Source: a virus. Taken from it: a stretch of DNA of 62,152 nt. Every line of letters begins with the position of its first letter. The stretch's first letter is position 1. Under the pieces are notes generated by a model. The model saw only the letters and a list, made by a program, of their open reading frames with translations. It was not told where the DNA came from and did not search any database. Positions 28,988 to 37,890 of this stretch are shown here, piece by piece. The position numbers and the translations under genes were made by a program. The stretch lies in IMG/VR virus record IMGVR_UViG_3300023178_003128, positions 1-62,152 of that record; one strand, 5' to 3'.

Positions 28988-29046
28988 CTTATATATTATG
29001 AATACTGTGGATAAGATAAACATACAATTTATACAAGGAAAATACG

Positions 29047-29958
29047 ATGACAAGCTTTGCAAATCTCAAACGCAATCGTTCAAGTTTAGAAAAACTAACT
29101 AAAGCGATTGAATCAACCACAAATCAATCCGAAAACAGTAACAGTTCAGAAGATACCCGTTTCTGGAAACCAGAAGTTGATAAAGCAGGTAACGGTATGG
29201 CCGTTATTCGTTTTTTACCAGCTCCTGCTGTTGATGGTGATGATGCCCTTCCATGGGTTCGTTACTTTGACCACGGTTTTCAAGGACCTGGTGGTTGGTA
29301 TATTGAAAACTCTCTGACTACATTGGGTCAAAAAGATCCTGTTTCAGAATACAACTCAACACTGTGGAATTCTGGTATTGAAGCAAACAAAGATATTGCT
29401 CGTAAGCAAAAAAGACGCTTACACTATATTGCAAATATCTATGTTGTTTCTGACCCAGCACATCCAGAAAATGAAGGACAAATTCGTTTATTTAAATTTG
29501 GTAAGAAAATCTTTGATAAGATTTCTGAAGCAATGAATCCTGAGTTTGCTGATGAGACACCTGTAAATCCATTTGACTTATGGGAAGGTGCTAACTTCAA
29601 ACTTAAGATTAGAAATGTAGAAGGTTACCGTAACTATGATAAATCTGAGTTTGCTGACAAAGAAGCGCTTCTTGGTGGTGATGACCAAAAACTTGAAAAC
29701 TTATGGCAACAAGAATACTCTTTAAAAGAATTCTTAGATGCTAAAAACTTCAAGTCATATGACCAACTTAAAGCTAGACTTGATAAAGTATTAGGTTTTG
29801 ATGGTGGTGATGCTACACCAAAAACAACAGCAGAGGATGCTGTAATTGATAATACACCTGATATCTCAGAAGATGTATCAAGTGGTTTAAATCAAGTTGA
29901 TGCCGCTATTGCTGAAGATGATGATTTAGATTATTTCAAAAATCTCGCTGAAGGATAA
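29047..29958 (+). CDS. 32: gp32-like single-stranded DNA-binding protein
   Basis: 303 aa. T4 gp32 plan: basic N-terminal cooperativity segment SFANLKRNRSSLEKLTKAI (LAST-type), core with RFWKPEVDKAGNGMAVIRFLP, RYFDHGFQGPGGWYIENSLTTLGQKDPVSEYNSTLW and KIFDKISEAMNPEF, and an acidic C-terminus (about 265-303) for partner binding. It coats ssDNA in replication and repair. The protein has no Cys, so the His/Cys zinc site of T4 gp32 (Cys77, 87, 90) is absent. Strong terminator follows. Confidence 0.92.
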   Translation: MTSFANLKRNRSSLEKLTKAIESTTNQSENSNSSEDTRFWKPEVDKAGNGMAVIRFLPAPAVDGDDALPWVRYFDHGFQGPGGWYIENSLTTLGQKDPVSEYNSTLWNSGIEANKDIARKQKRRLHYIANIYVVSDPAHPENEGQIRLFKFGKKIFDKISEAMNPEFADETPVNPFDLWEGANFKLKIRNVEGYRNYDKSEFADKEALLGGDDQKLENLWQQEYSLKEFLDAKNFKSYDQLKARLDKVLGFDGGDATPKTTAEDAVIDNTPDISEDVSSGLNQVDAAIAEDDDLDYFKNLAEG

Positions 29959-29975
29959 GATTTAAATCTTAGAAG

Positions 29976-30002
29976 AATACCCGCTCAGGCGGGTATTTTT
30001 TT
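29976..30002 (+). terminator. Strong intrinsic terminator after gp32
   Basis: AATACCCGC (29976-29984) pairs with GCGGGTATT (29989-29997), a 9-bp stem with TCAG loop, then T-run to 30002. It separates gp32 from the opposing tail genes and may work in both directions. Confidence 0.85.
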
Positions 30003-31743
30003 ATGCCGTTCTTGCGACTAATTGTCCGCTATCTCGTTTTTCTCTTTGAATAGTAACATCTTTACTTACAATGTTTGTATTTGTTGTTGTTGGTGCATTA
30101 ATAATTGTTGGATTTTCCGCTTTCATCATACTTCTTTTACCCACAGCGATATCATTTGAAGCCATAGAAATTGAAGAACCTTGTTCATCACCAGCCTGTG
30201 CAATTAAACCAACAATTTTAGGTCCTCTGACACCAACCTGAGAAAACCATTTACTATCTTTTAGATTTTCAGATGCTAGTGTAAAGTTTCCTTGTTCTAA
30301 TGCAGCTTTTGTGTTTGGCCATTTAGGCCACCATTTGCCCATATTAAATGCAAGGTCAATCATTGCACCTTTACCTGCTTCGTTTGCTTGAGCATAACCA
30401 GGTGTTTGTTCTGCTATTTTTTTGTGATGTTCAAAATCTTTTTCAAACATACTTGCAACTTCTTCATCACTAAATCTTCTATCCATAGAAGACGGTAATG
30501 TATTACCTATCAAGTGACCAACACCAACAGTCCAAAGTCCTTCCGTGTCTTTGTAAGGAGTATTTTCCCAACCCTCGTGTTGTATTATCATTGATTTGGT
30601 ATCATCAAAGGACATACTTGGAACAGCTTCTGGAGTAGTTTCTGCTGATGGTGGTTCAGTAATAGTTGTTTCTGGCGTTACAGTTGGAGTTGCTCCTTCT
30701 TCTACCGCATCTTGTTTTTCTCCCTCTCCACCAGGTTGATTAAATTCTTTCCACAGTTGATATATTTCATATGCAGACCAAACTGATAAACCTATATTAA
30801 CAATAGCAGCTATCCAACCAACAACAGGTATGGCTGCTAAACCAGCAGCTGTTGCTAGTCTTACTCCAACTTTTGCCATAAGTTTTGGTGATTTTCTTTT
30901 TGCAAAATTTAAAAAGCGAGTCCATTTTGAATTTGAACCTTTTAAAGCTTTCATTTGTTTTTGTTTTGTTAAGGCTTCTTTTTTATCAAGTTCAGCAAAT
31001 TTTCTCGCTTGTCTATTTTTTAATCCAACTTTCGCTTTGTTTTTTAATTTATTAATGACCGCTTTGCCGACTTTGTATTGAACAACCGCACCGGCTGTTG
31101 CAGCTGCAGCTGCTTGATTTTGTTGTAATTCTTTATCAATGTTTAAAGTGGCGTTTGGTTTTGGTGCAGGAAGTTGTTGTCCTGTAATAAAAGATAAAAT
31201 ATTGTTTAGACCAATAGCAATCATATCACCAATTCTTAAAAAGAAGTCTTTAACTTTATCAAAGAAGCCTGCGTTTTCTATTGTTTTTCCTACTGTTGAT
31301 TCTTCACTTGAAAATATATCTTTTATAAAGCCTGAAAAATCACTCCACTTCTCTTTGAAAAATTTAGGTAATTCTTCTGAAAACATTTTTTTAAATGTTT
31401 CAACTAATGCTTCACCTATACCTTTTAATTGGGGTTCAAATTCTTTGTATAATTTTGGTAGGGCATATAAAGCACCCATAGCCAAAATCACACCTTTAAT
31501 TATTTTAGAAAATAAACTTTCTTTTTTCTTTTCTTTTTCTTCAACAGTAACTTCAACTTCTGGAGTTGGAGATATTTCACTACCTTTTGGAATTTCAATA
31601 GCTGTAGAAACATTTCGACCGGTTCTAAGTTTTACATATTCAACAAAGTCTTTTGCTATAGCAGAAAAGCTTTCAGTAATAACTGAATAAACATCTAAGC
31701 TTATTGTTCTTTGTCTTTCTAAGGTTGGTGAAGTATCTGCCAT
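30001..31743 (-). CDS. Tail structural protein with C-terminal T4-type lysozyme
   Basis: 580 aa. Residues 1-75 are variable; 78-98 a hydrophobic helix (IIKGVILAMGALYALPKLY); about 100-190 amphipathic helices; 200-340 Ala/Lys-rich with a second hydrophobic block (LAAIPVVGWIAAIVNIGLSVWSAY). After a Pro/Thr linker, residues 378-535 are a GH24 lysozyme: IIQHEGWENTPYKDTEGLWTVGVGHLIG with Glu390, Asp399 and Thr405, then LAFNMGKWWPKWPNTKAAL. The hydrophobic/helical front resembles a tape measure, so this is probably ejected from the tail to cut peptidoglycan at entry. Starts 2 nt after the 656-aa gene's stop. Confidence 0.75.
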   Translation of the reverse strand: MADTSPTLERQRTISLDVYSVITESFSAIAKDFVEYVKLRTGRNVSTAIEIPKGSEISPTPEVEVTVEEKEKKKESLFSKIIKGVILAMGALYALPKLYKEFEPQLKGIGEALVETFKKMFSEELPKFFKEKWSDFSGFIKDIFSSEESTVGKTIENAGFFDKVKDFFLRIGDMIAIGLNNILSFITGQQLPAPKPNATLNIDKELQQNQAAAAATAGAVVQYKVGKAVINKLKNKAKVGLKNRQARKFAELDKKEALTKQKQMKALKGSNSKWTRFLNFAKRKSPKLMAKVGVRLATAAGLAAIPVVGWIAAIVNIGLSVWSAYEIYQLWKEFNQPGGEGEKQDAVEEGATPTVTPETTITEPPSAETTPEAVPSMSFDDTKSMIIQHEGWENTPYKDTEGLWTVGVGHLIGNTLPSSMDRRFSDEEVASMFEKDFEHHKKIAEQTPGYAQANEAGKGAMIDLAFNMGKWWPKWPNTKAALEQGNFTLASENLKDSKWFSQVGVRGPKIVGLIAQAGDEQGSSISMASNDIAVGKRSMMKAENPTIINAPTTTNTNIVSKDVTIQREKRDSGQLVARTA

Positions 31744-31744
31744 A

Positions 31745-33715
31745 TTATGTGCTCATAAGTGCATCAGCAAAGTCAAAGTTTAATACTTCTGCTGGTGGCG
31801 GAGACTTACTTGAATTTGTTGATTGATTTTTTATTTGTGGTGCATTAATTAAACTTCCAGAATCTTGCATCATTTCTGCTCTTTGGCCACTTTCCACTTC
31901 TGTTGAACCAGCTGAAATTGTTTGGCCTGATGTAGCTGCACCAAATGGTGTAACTGGTTCAGGTGTAACGCCACCAGCATTAATTTTATTTGATAATGTT
32001 GATTGAGCACCTTCTAATGAACCAGAAGCATCTTTACTTCTTTCTCCCATTTGACCAAAAGCTGCTTCTAAACCACCACCTTTCATAAAAGCATCAGCCT
32101 TACCCATGTCTGATTGCATACCTTTATTCATAGCGTCTCTATCAACTTTTTCACCAAAAAAGTTTTCAGCTAAACTAGCTGCACCGCCAAATCCTTCAGG
32201 TGACAATTTACCCATATTATCACCCATGAAGTTGCTTAAATTGCTTTGCATATCACCACTTTTTGCCATACCCATATTCAATGGACTTGTTTTAGCAGCA
32301 CTATTGTCTGAAACTTTTTGTGGTGTTACACTTGCAGCTTCATTATTTGATGTGGCTGGCGCTTCTGTTGTTGATGATTTTTCATCTTTAACAGACGGCA
32401 TAGCTCCAGATTCAACACCTGAAACAGTTGGTTCAGCCGATTCGGCCTGAGCAGCTGGCGCTTCAGGCATAGGATCTGGTGCAGGCCTTTCACTTTTTTC
32501 AGCCTCAGCACTTGATGGATTATCTTTAAATGGATACCAAGGACCAAATCCATATGTTTCACCACCAACAGTAAATAAATCAACTCTAGGTATTCCAATA
32601 TTATTAATCATCCAGTCTTTCATATCATAAAACTTGCCAACAATTGCATTTTTTATTTCTGTATATTTTGATTCTATACTAAATTTAACACCATCTAATG
32701 TTTCTTTTGATAAAAGTCCAAGAGTTAAAAAGTTTAATACAGCAGTAAGACCTTCTGCTAATGCTTTTCCTAAACTTCCCGATTTACTGAATTCTTCAAA
32801 CCCAGCTTTAAATCCAACAAAAATTGAACCAACAACAGCAGCAAAAGCGAATAATTTTTTGAATATTGAGAATAAGAATTTTGGACTAAACAATAAACCA
32901 AATGCTTTACCTATACCATTAAAAACCAATGAAGTTATGTTTTTAAGAAAACCCATAATACCGCCACCAGATTTTTTAGTTTCACCACCACCCTCAGCTG
33001 TGACTTGAATGGGTGCTACATTTTTAGCTTCGAGAGCGGCTTCTCTAGCATCCTGTTCTTGTAAAAATCTAGTTTGTTCAGCACGCTTTCCTTGTTCTTT
33101 ACCTTCTTTTTCAAAATCAAGTAGAGTAGATATTGCATTACGAATAATTATAATATCTTTTGCAACACCGGCTAGATTACCTAATCCTTCAGTTTTTCCT
33201 CCAACGGGTGTGGGTGATAGCGCTGTTAGTTTTGTTAGACCATATTTTCGTTGTTGAGCCCACTGTTCTTCTTCTGTGAGTTTAGTAAATCGTCCTGTTT
33301 TTTCATCACGACCCACTAACTTTTTATCATAAGATTCCATAAACTCCATTTTTGGAGTTTCAGCTGGCTTTGCAACTTCTTTAGGTTGTTCTTTAGGCTT
33401 AGGCATAGCTTTTGGTTTTTTAGCCAATCTGCCACGCATATATGCAGAAAAGATATCATCACCGGAGAAGAAATTCATATAAGCTTTTTTAGCAATGTTT
33501 TTAGGATTCATTGCTGTTTTAATGCCTTTTGCTCCTTCTCCTATACCGCCAGCAAACGCTTCTCCAAAACCAGCACCTTGTTCAAGGCGTTGTTTTATGC
33601 CACCAGAATATCCTTTTTTATTTGCTTGTTGATATTCTTTGTAGTTACTATAACCTAGGTCTTTAGCAAGACTTTCTTTATAGTCAGAAACAGCGGTATT
33701 AAATGTGTTAGCCAT
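31745..33715 (-). CDS. Probable tape-measure / hub protein (gp29-like position)
   Basis: 656 aa. N-terminal helical, Lys-rich region; middle hydrophobic segments (GGGIMGFLKNITSLVFNGIGKAFGLLFSPKFLFSIFKKLFAFAAVVGSIFVGF, about 255-305, and LAEGLTAVLNFLTLGLL, about 325-341); Pro/Ala/Glu-rich low-complexity tail. Hydrophobic stretches in an otherwise polar, helical protein are typical of tape measures. It begins with TAATG overlap right after the gp26 frameshift extension, the standard place of the tape measure behind tail-assembly chaperones. Shares its plan with the lysozyme protein after it. No sequence match to T4 gp29 is visible to me. Confidence 0.6.
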   Translation of the reverse strand: MANTFNTAVSDYKESLAKDLGYSNYKEYQQANKKGYSGGIKQRLEQGAGFGEAFAGGIGEGAKGIKTAMNPKNIAKKAYMNFFSGDDIFSAYMRGRLAKKPKAMPKPKEQPKEVAKPAETPKMEFMESYDKKLVGRDEKTGRFTKLTEEEQWAQQRKYGLTKLTALSPTPVGGKTEGLGNLAGVAKDIIIIRNAISTLLDFEKEGKEQGKRAEQTRFLQEQDAREAALEAKNVAPIQVTAEGGGETKKSGGGIMGFLKNITSLVFNGIGKAFGLLFSPKFLFSIFKKLFAFAAVVGSIFVGFKAGFEEFSKSGSLGKALAEGLTAVLNFLTLGLLSKETLDGVKFSIESKYTEIKNAIVGKFYDMKDWMINNIGIPRVDLFTVGGETYGFGPWYPFKDNPSSAEAEKSERPAPDPMPEAPAAQAESAEPTVSGVESGAMPSVKDEKSSTTEAPATSNNEAASVTPQKVSDNSAAKTSPLNMGMAKSGDMQSNLSNFMGDNMGKLSPEGFGGAASLAENFFGEKVDRDAMNKGMQSDMGKADAFMKGGGLEAAFGQMGERSKDASGSLEGAQSTLSNKINAGGVTPEPVTPFGAATSGQTISAGSTEVESGQRAEMMQDSGSLINAPQIKNQSTNSSKSPPPAEVLNFDFADALMST

Positions 33716-33924
33716 TACCTATTTTTTCTCTGTAATTGTTGTAATCGAATTCTTTCTTTTTCTTCTTCCAAATACTTAATTAACATATTAACATAGATAG
33801 TTCTTTCCCAAGGAATCATTTGTTCAAGCTCAGTCAAACTATATTTGTGATGTTGCATTAATGCAAAGTTTGTCTGATAGTAGTTCCCTAGTGTATCATA
33901 ACGAAAAATTAGACGAAAAAATTT
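33715..33924 (-). CDS. Frameshift extension of gp26 (tail-assembly chaperone C-part)
   Basis: A frame open in the -1 phase relative to gp26 continues past the gp26 stop for about 60 codons to TAA 33717-33715. After the shift it reads KFFRLIFRYDTLGNYYQTNFALMQHHKYSLTELE..., then IPWERTIYVNMLIKYLEEEKERIRLQQ. No ATG occurs before 33858, which would give only the last 47 aa and drop the Tyr-rich part. The overlap, the slippery site inside it and its place just before the tape measure match the G/GT arrangement of tail chaperones. An independent 47-aa protein from ATG 33858 is the alternative. Confidence 0.6.
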   Translation of the reverse strand, partial: KFFRLIFRYDTLGNYYQTNFALMQHHKYSLTELEQMIPWERTIYVNMLIKYLEEEKERIRLQQLQRKNR

Positions 33925-34640
33925 TGAATTCCTTGTATTGCGATGTCTTCTTTATATTTGCAACGAGGACATTCAAAAGTCACATCTTTTTTAATTTTTG
34001 GAACAGTGTCAAAAAACACTTTAATCTTCTCTAAATCTTTTTGTTGAAGATTATCCACAAAGTCTGTTAATTCTTCTTTGGTTGTATCTTTTGCATAATA
34101 CATTTGTTCATTGTCGTAAATGTAATCAATACAATCAACTAAAACATTAGTGATAACATCTTCACCTTCAGCTGATTCAAATTTTTCAACCATTTCAAAT
34201 GTAGGATATTTTAATACTAATCCTAACTTATCACTTAACTGTATTTTGTTTGTATGATTGGGATCTTTACTCGGTTCAATCTCAAGTAAATTAACATCAA
34301 TCTCTACAACGCCATTACATTTAGCATCTTTACCTTCTTCGTCTTTGACATTGTTATTACATTTATAATTTAAATGAACAACTTCCTCAACAGACCTTGC
34401 TCGTAGTTGAATAAACAACCATTCTAAATCAAATGTTGGTAAAGAATCAACATCAATATCATCAATAATACAATTTCTTAAAACTTGTTTTATAACATTA
34501 ATTGTTTCTTTTGGGTCTTCTGATTCTGAAGCCATCAAAAACAATTTCTGTTCTTTGACCAAGAATGGGCGATATCGTATGGTTTGTCCCGTTGATATCA
34601 AGCTCACTTCAAAGGTCGGTACATCTAACTTTGGTAACAT
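33909..34640 (-). CDS. 26: gp26-like baseplate hub / tail-assembly chaperone
   Basis: 243 aa: MLPKLDVPTFEVSLISTGQTIRYRPFLVKEQKLFLMASES... is the T4 gp26 (T4_baseplate, PF12322-type) start. SLPTFDLEWLFIQLRARSVEEVVHLNYKC follows, and four cysteines (KCNNN...AKC, and ECPRCKY near the end) could bind zinc. gp26 acts in baseplate hub assembly. It lies two genes ahead of lysozyme and one ahead of the tape-measure candidate. The C-terminus IQNFFV overlaps the slippery heptamer. Ribosome site GAGG 10 nt upstream. Confidence 0.8.
   Translation of the reverse strand: MLPKLDVPTFEVSLISTGQTIRYRPFLVKEQKLFLMASESEDPKETINVIKQVLRNCIIDDIDVDSLPTFDLEWLFIQLRARSVEEVVHLNYKCNNNVKDEEGKDAKCNGVVEIDVNLLEIEPSKDPNHTNKIQLSDKLGLVLKYPTFEMVEKFESAEGEDVITNVLVDCIDYIYDNEQMYYAKDTTKEELTDFVDNLQQKDLEKIKVFFDTVPKIKKDVTFECPRCKYKEDIAIQGIQNFFV
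33918..33924 (-). other. Candidate -1 ribosomal slippery heptamer
   Basis: On the minus strand the gp26 codons CAA AAT TTT TTC contain A AAT TTT, an X XXY YYZ heptamer in the correct phase, 7 nt before the gp26 stop TAA (33911-33909). Slipping one base back gives AAA TTT and continues into the extension frame. I see no strong downstream stem-loop. Confidence 0.55.
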
Positions 34641-34659
34641 AATAACCTCGCTTTAAATA

Positions 34660-35424
34660 TTAAAATGGCAAGTTTGTCACAGCCTTACCAAATGGTAAAA
34701 GTCTTGCACCAGCAGCACCAAATAGTGCTGAAGCTGCTTGACCTAAATCATAACTACCATCATAAGTCACTCTGTATTTTTGATAAGCAAATTGAACAGA
34801 TAACCTATGAAAATTATCATCTGACCAATTGAGTGTTTGAGGTGCGATGCCAACAGGAAACGCATCTAGTAACTCAACGGCAAATATTTTCTTAATAAAC
34901 TCATCATATTGTATAACTTTAATGTTACACATATAACGAGATGTTTCTCCTTTTGGAAATCTTAAATTATTTGTATCAGACGGCATAATTGCTTCCATCC
35001 ATTTGTCAAATAATTTTCTTTCGTAAAAATCGTTTGTGCATAGAAATGTTAAATTCATATCAGCATACATTGACTGATAAGGTACCTTAAATGTTGGACC
35101 ATAGATTTTAACATCCGCTGTTTGTAATGTTCTACCTGGCAATTCAGCAGCTTCACATTGAAGTGAAAGATAACGAGATAAAGATGAATTACCTGAGCGA
35201 GAAAACTCGTCTTGGCCACTAGAACCACCTATAGCTGAATTGATAGCATCTGACACATCATTGAATACTGAATTTGGAAAATTAAGTATTTTTTCAATGA
35301 TTGAATTGCCAACAGAATTACTTACAGCTGGTGGAATAGGTAATATAACTTCAAATCGTGATGGTCTTGCTAGACCGCTTTTGCCACGAATATTAGATAA
35401 AAATATGTTAGGTGAGAATGACAT
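34660..35424 (-). CDS. Tail-tube-fold baseplate protein (gp54-like)
   Basis: 254 aa. ARPSRFEVILPIPP at the start, LSLQCEAAELPGRTLQTADVKIYGPTFKVPYQ, DMNLTFLCTNDFYERKLFDKWMEAI, and a C-terminal NWSDDNFHRLSVQFAYQKYRV are features of the phage tail-tube fold shared by gp19, gp48 and gp54. Its place in the hub cluster suggests the tube initiator gp54; a second tube-cap is possible. One-base overlap with the gene upstream. Confidence 0.6.
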   Translation of the reverse strand: MSFSPNIFLSNIRGKSGLARPSRFEVILPIPPAVSNSVGNSIIEKILNFPNSVFNDVSDAINSAIGGSSGQDEFSRSGNSSLSRYLSLQCEAAELPGRTLQTADVKIYGPTFKVPYQSMYADMNLTFLCTNDFYERKLFDKWMEAIMPSDTNNLRFPKGETSRYMCNIKVIQYDEFIKKIFAVELLDAFPVGIAPQTLNWSDDNFHRLSVQFAYQKYRVTYDGSYDLGQAASALFGAAGARLLPFGKAVTNLPF

Positions 35425-35997
35425 TTAAAATTTCTTCCTTGATTCGCTATGAACTTGACTTGTTGTTGCACCAGTAAAGTTTTCTGCTGGTAACAACGCA
35501 GCTATGTCCCATTCATCAGCTTTAATTTCTAAAAAACTTGAACGCACTTGATTATACAAATATCTTTTAATACATGGAGTTGCTTCAAAAATGTTTGATG
35601 CAGCTTTTAAATAATCATATGTGATTCTAAATTTTGTTCTTTCATCATAGTTATCATTTGTTAGCGTCTCACTTAACTTATCTAACAAATTCATTCTAAA
35701 TTTAGGGTGAATATAGTGTAAATTCAAACCTAAAAATCCATCTTTATATTCTTCTACGGGTATAACTAAAGGAAAGTTATCATAATATCTCAATTTGTCT
35801 TTAGTTTTTGGGTCATAGAAGTAAAAATACATTTTACCAATAATTGTAGTATCTTTGTCAGCATATCTCATTAAAGATTTATTACTAACTCGCATTTCTT
35901 CAACTTTAGATAATAACCATTCACGAGCTTCACGAGTTCGTGGTGTTAAACCTTCTTTTGCTAAAGATTCTTTGATTCTATCAATTAAGTATGGCAT
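35425..35997 (-). CDS. Conserved T4-like virion-cluster protein
   Basis: 190 aa. YADKDTTIIGKMYFYFYDPKTKDKLRYYDNFPLVIPVEEYKDGFLGLNLHYIHPKFRMNLLDKL (about 43-107) is a conserved block I associate with marine T4-like phages beside gp4, but I cannot assign a T4 number. Beta-rich, soluble, likely a structural or assembly factor. It ends next to the tube-like gene. A perfect TATAAATA occurs on its strand at 36010-36003, but only 5 nt before the ATG. Confidence 0.5.
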   Translation of the reverse strand: MPYLIDRIKESLAKEGLTPRTREAREWLLSKVEEMRVSNKSLMRYADKDTTIIGKMYFYFYDPKTKDKLRYYDNFPLVIPVEEYKDGFLGLNLHYIHPKFRMNLLDKLSETLTNDNYDERTKFRITYDYLKAASNIFEATPCIKRYLYNQVRSSFLEIKADEWDIAALLPAENFTGATTSQVHSESRKKF

Positions 35998-36010
35998 TTA
36001 TCTATTTATA

Positions 36011-36442
36011 CTAGATACCTAACTCTTTTTCAGTAATTAACATAAACTGCCAACCGTGTTCTTTGCAAAACAGGTCAGCTGCACGCCATTTCTCCTGATT
36101 GATAGCATATGCGATTGTTTCGTTGAGGAATGTTCTTGTTCTTCTTTTTTGGGTGGGTTTCTTTGTTTGTTTCTCTGGTTTAACTTCTAACATTAAAGTT
36201 TGTTCTTTACCTTCTTTTGTAAGAACTTTTGCAATAAAATCTGGAAAGTAACGATGTTTTTTATTATCAACAGGCGACACATATGGTATGGGCATCTCTT
36301 CACTCGCCCACCATATACAGTTTTTGTTTTCATCCAAATACTTCATAACACGGCGTTCCCAATTTGAACGATAAATAATGTTGAATGGGTCACCTTTATA
36401 TTTACTTGGATTTTTAGGAGTAAATTTTCCAGAATAAGGCAT
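36011..36442 (-). CDS. 4: gp4-like head completion protein
   Basis: 143 aa, matching T4 gp4: MPYSGKFTPKNPSKYKGDPFNIIYRSNWERRVMKYLDENKNCIWWASEEMPIPYVSPVDNKKHRYFPDF, then MLEVKPEKQTKKP and KWRAADLFCKEHGWQFMLITEKELG. The E...D...ExK spacing resembles an endonuclease fold. gp4 joins the filled head before tail attachment. First gene of the minus block; its ATG overlaps the late motif of the opposite strand. Confidence 0.85.
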   Translation of the reverse strand: MPYSGKFTPKNPSKYKGDPFNIIYRSNWERRVMKYLDENKNCIWWASEEMPIPYVSPVDNKKHRYFPDFIAKVLTKEGKEQTLMLEVKPEKQTKKPTQKRRTRTFLNETIAYAINQEKWRAADLFCKEHGWQFMLITEKELGI

Positions 36443-36447
36443 AAATA
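36440..36447 (+). promoter_or_regulatory. T4-like late promoter motif for the baseplate operon
   Basis: CATAAATA 37 nt before ATG 36485, overlapping the start codon of divergent gp4. Best-placed late motif of the virion block on the plus strand. Confidence 0.6.
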
Positions 36448-36484
36448 CTACTTATGCTAGATTTAATTACTCACGGATAAAAAT

Positions 36485-37882
36485 ATGTCACTTTTTGGCT
36501 TCGGCGATATCAAATTTAACAGTAGCGAACAATCAGGTTTTGGTCCTTTATCTGCTTTAGAAGGAACACAATATAAAAGAGATAGCTTTAGATATCCTAT
36601 TGATGTTGGTGCTTTTGATAAAGGACATTATATGGTCTTTTATATTCGTGAGCAAGATAAGTCAAGCGCTGTTGCTCCAGGCACAGGTAATGCAAAATCA
36701 ACAGATACGCCTGGTGGTATTCCAAGTAGTTTAGCAAGTTTTCAAAACATATCAACTGGTAGTGAAATAACCAATAAACTTGTTAGTGGTGTTAATCAAA
36801 TCAAATCTTCTGTTGGTAATTTAGGATTAGATAATATTGGTTCAAAATTAACAAATATGTCTTCCGGTGTTGGTGGTGGAATTCAAGGCAACTTAAATTC
36901 ACTGTTAAACAAAACAGGTTCAAGTGTTAAAAGTGGCCTTCAAAATATATTTGGCCAATCTCAAAATCTCTTAAAAGGTAGCGCACAATCAACAAACAAA
37001 ATAATTGAAGAGAATATCAAAGAAATAACAAACACAAAACTTATCAACACAACAAGATTAACAAAAGAATCTGTAGCACTGTATATGCCAGATACTTTAA
37101 TGTATAATCACACACAAAATTATGACCAAGCATCTTTAGGTTTAGCTGGTGGTATTGCAACAGCTGCTAAATCTATACTTGATGAATACCAAAAAAGTAA
37201 TCCAACTGATGCTGAATCGAAAAAAAATGCAGCTAATAAAGCTGCTATGAAAGGTTTATCAGAACTTGCTGGCGCTGGAGCTGTTAAAGGTGCAGGAGTG
37301 GCTGCTAGTTTATTAGGTGGTGATGCAGCTACAGGTCGTGCAGCTGCTATTGCTGCTGTTGGTATGATTGCTAATCCTATGTTAGAAATGGTTTATCAAT
37401 CTCCAAATTTCAGAACATTTCAATTTGATTTTATGTTTTATCCAAGAGATGAACAAGAAGCTATTCAAGTTCAAAATATTATTGATAGATTTAAATATCA
37501 CCAAGCACCAGAATATGGAGGTGATGGTGAAGGTCGTTCTTTAACATTAAGACCACCATCAGAATTTGATATTAAATTTTATTATGGTGCAGGAGAAAAC
37601 CCAAACATTCCTGCAATTGCACCTGGTTCAGTATTAACAACAATTGATGTCAATTATGCACCTAATGGTTGGTCAGCATATGAAGTTCCCGGTGAAAATA
37701 TTGCTTCTCTAGGTAGAACTGGTATGCCAACAGCTATTCAATTAACATTACAATTTACAGAAACAATGATTCTTACAAAAAGTGATTTACGAAATCCTAA
37801 CGGCAAAAAGAAATCAATTGGAAATGATGTTCCGGGCCAAAGAGCAATTACTCCTTCGGGCACAATAGGACCAAAATTTTAG
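36485..37882 (+). CDS. 48: gp48-like baseplate tail-tube cap
   Basis: 465 aa. SLFGFGDIKFNSSEQSGFGPLSALEGTQYKRDSFRYPIDVGAFDKGHYMVFYIREQ is the start of the cap protein in marine T4-like phages. A long Gly/Ser/Asn-rich insert (about 70-190) follows, then TKESVALYMPDTLMYNHTQNYDQASLG, and tube-fold strands QFDFMFYPRDEQEAIQVQNIIDRFKYHQAPEY. It caps the baseplate and starts the tail tube. First gene after the late motif. Confidence 0.75.
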   Translation: MSLFGFGDIKFNSSEQSGFGPLSALEGTQYKRDSFRYPIDVGAFDKGHYMVFYIREQDKSSAVAPGTGNAKSTDTPGGIPSSLASFQNISTGSEITNKLVSGVNQIKSSVGNLGLDNIGSKLTNMSSGVGGGIQGNLNSLLNKTGSSVKSGLQNIFGQSQNLLKGSAQSTNKIIEENIKEITNTKLINTTRLTKESVALYMPDTLMYNHTQNYDQASLGLAGGIATAAKSILDEYQKSNPTDAESKKNAANKAAMKGLSELAGAGAVKGAGVAASLLGGDAATGRAAAIAAVGMIANPMLEMVYQSPNFRTFQFDFMFYPRDEQEAIQVQNIIDRFKYHQAPEYGGDGEGRSLTLRPPSEFDIKFYYGAGENPNIPAIAPGSVLTTIDVNYAPNGWSAYEVPGENIASLGRTGMPTAIQLTLQFTETMILTKSDLRNPNGKKKSIGNDVPGQRAITPSGTIGPKF

Positions 37883-37890
37883 GATAAAAA

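Noticed and set aside
31139-31690. 183-codon open frame on the plus strand opposite the tail lysozyme gene
   Set aside because: Hydrophobic, low-complexity product mirrored from Lys/Glu-rich coding on the minus strand; no ribosome site; the minus frame has clear domains.
36003-36010. Perfect TATAAATA on the minus strand before the 190-aa gene
   Set aside because: It ends 5 nt before the ATG, so the transcript would be leaderless; the gene is also covered by transcription from gp4. Kept only as a note.
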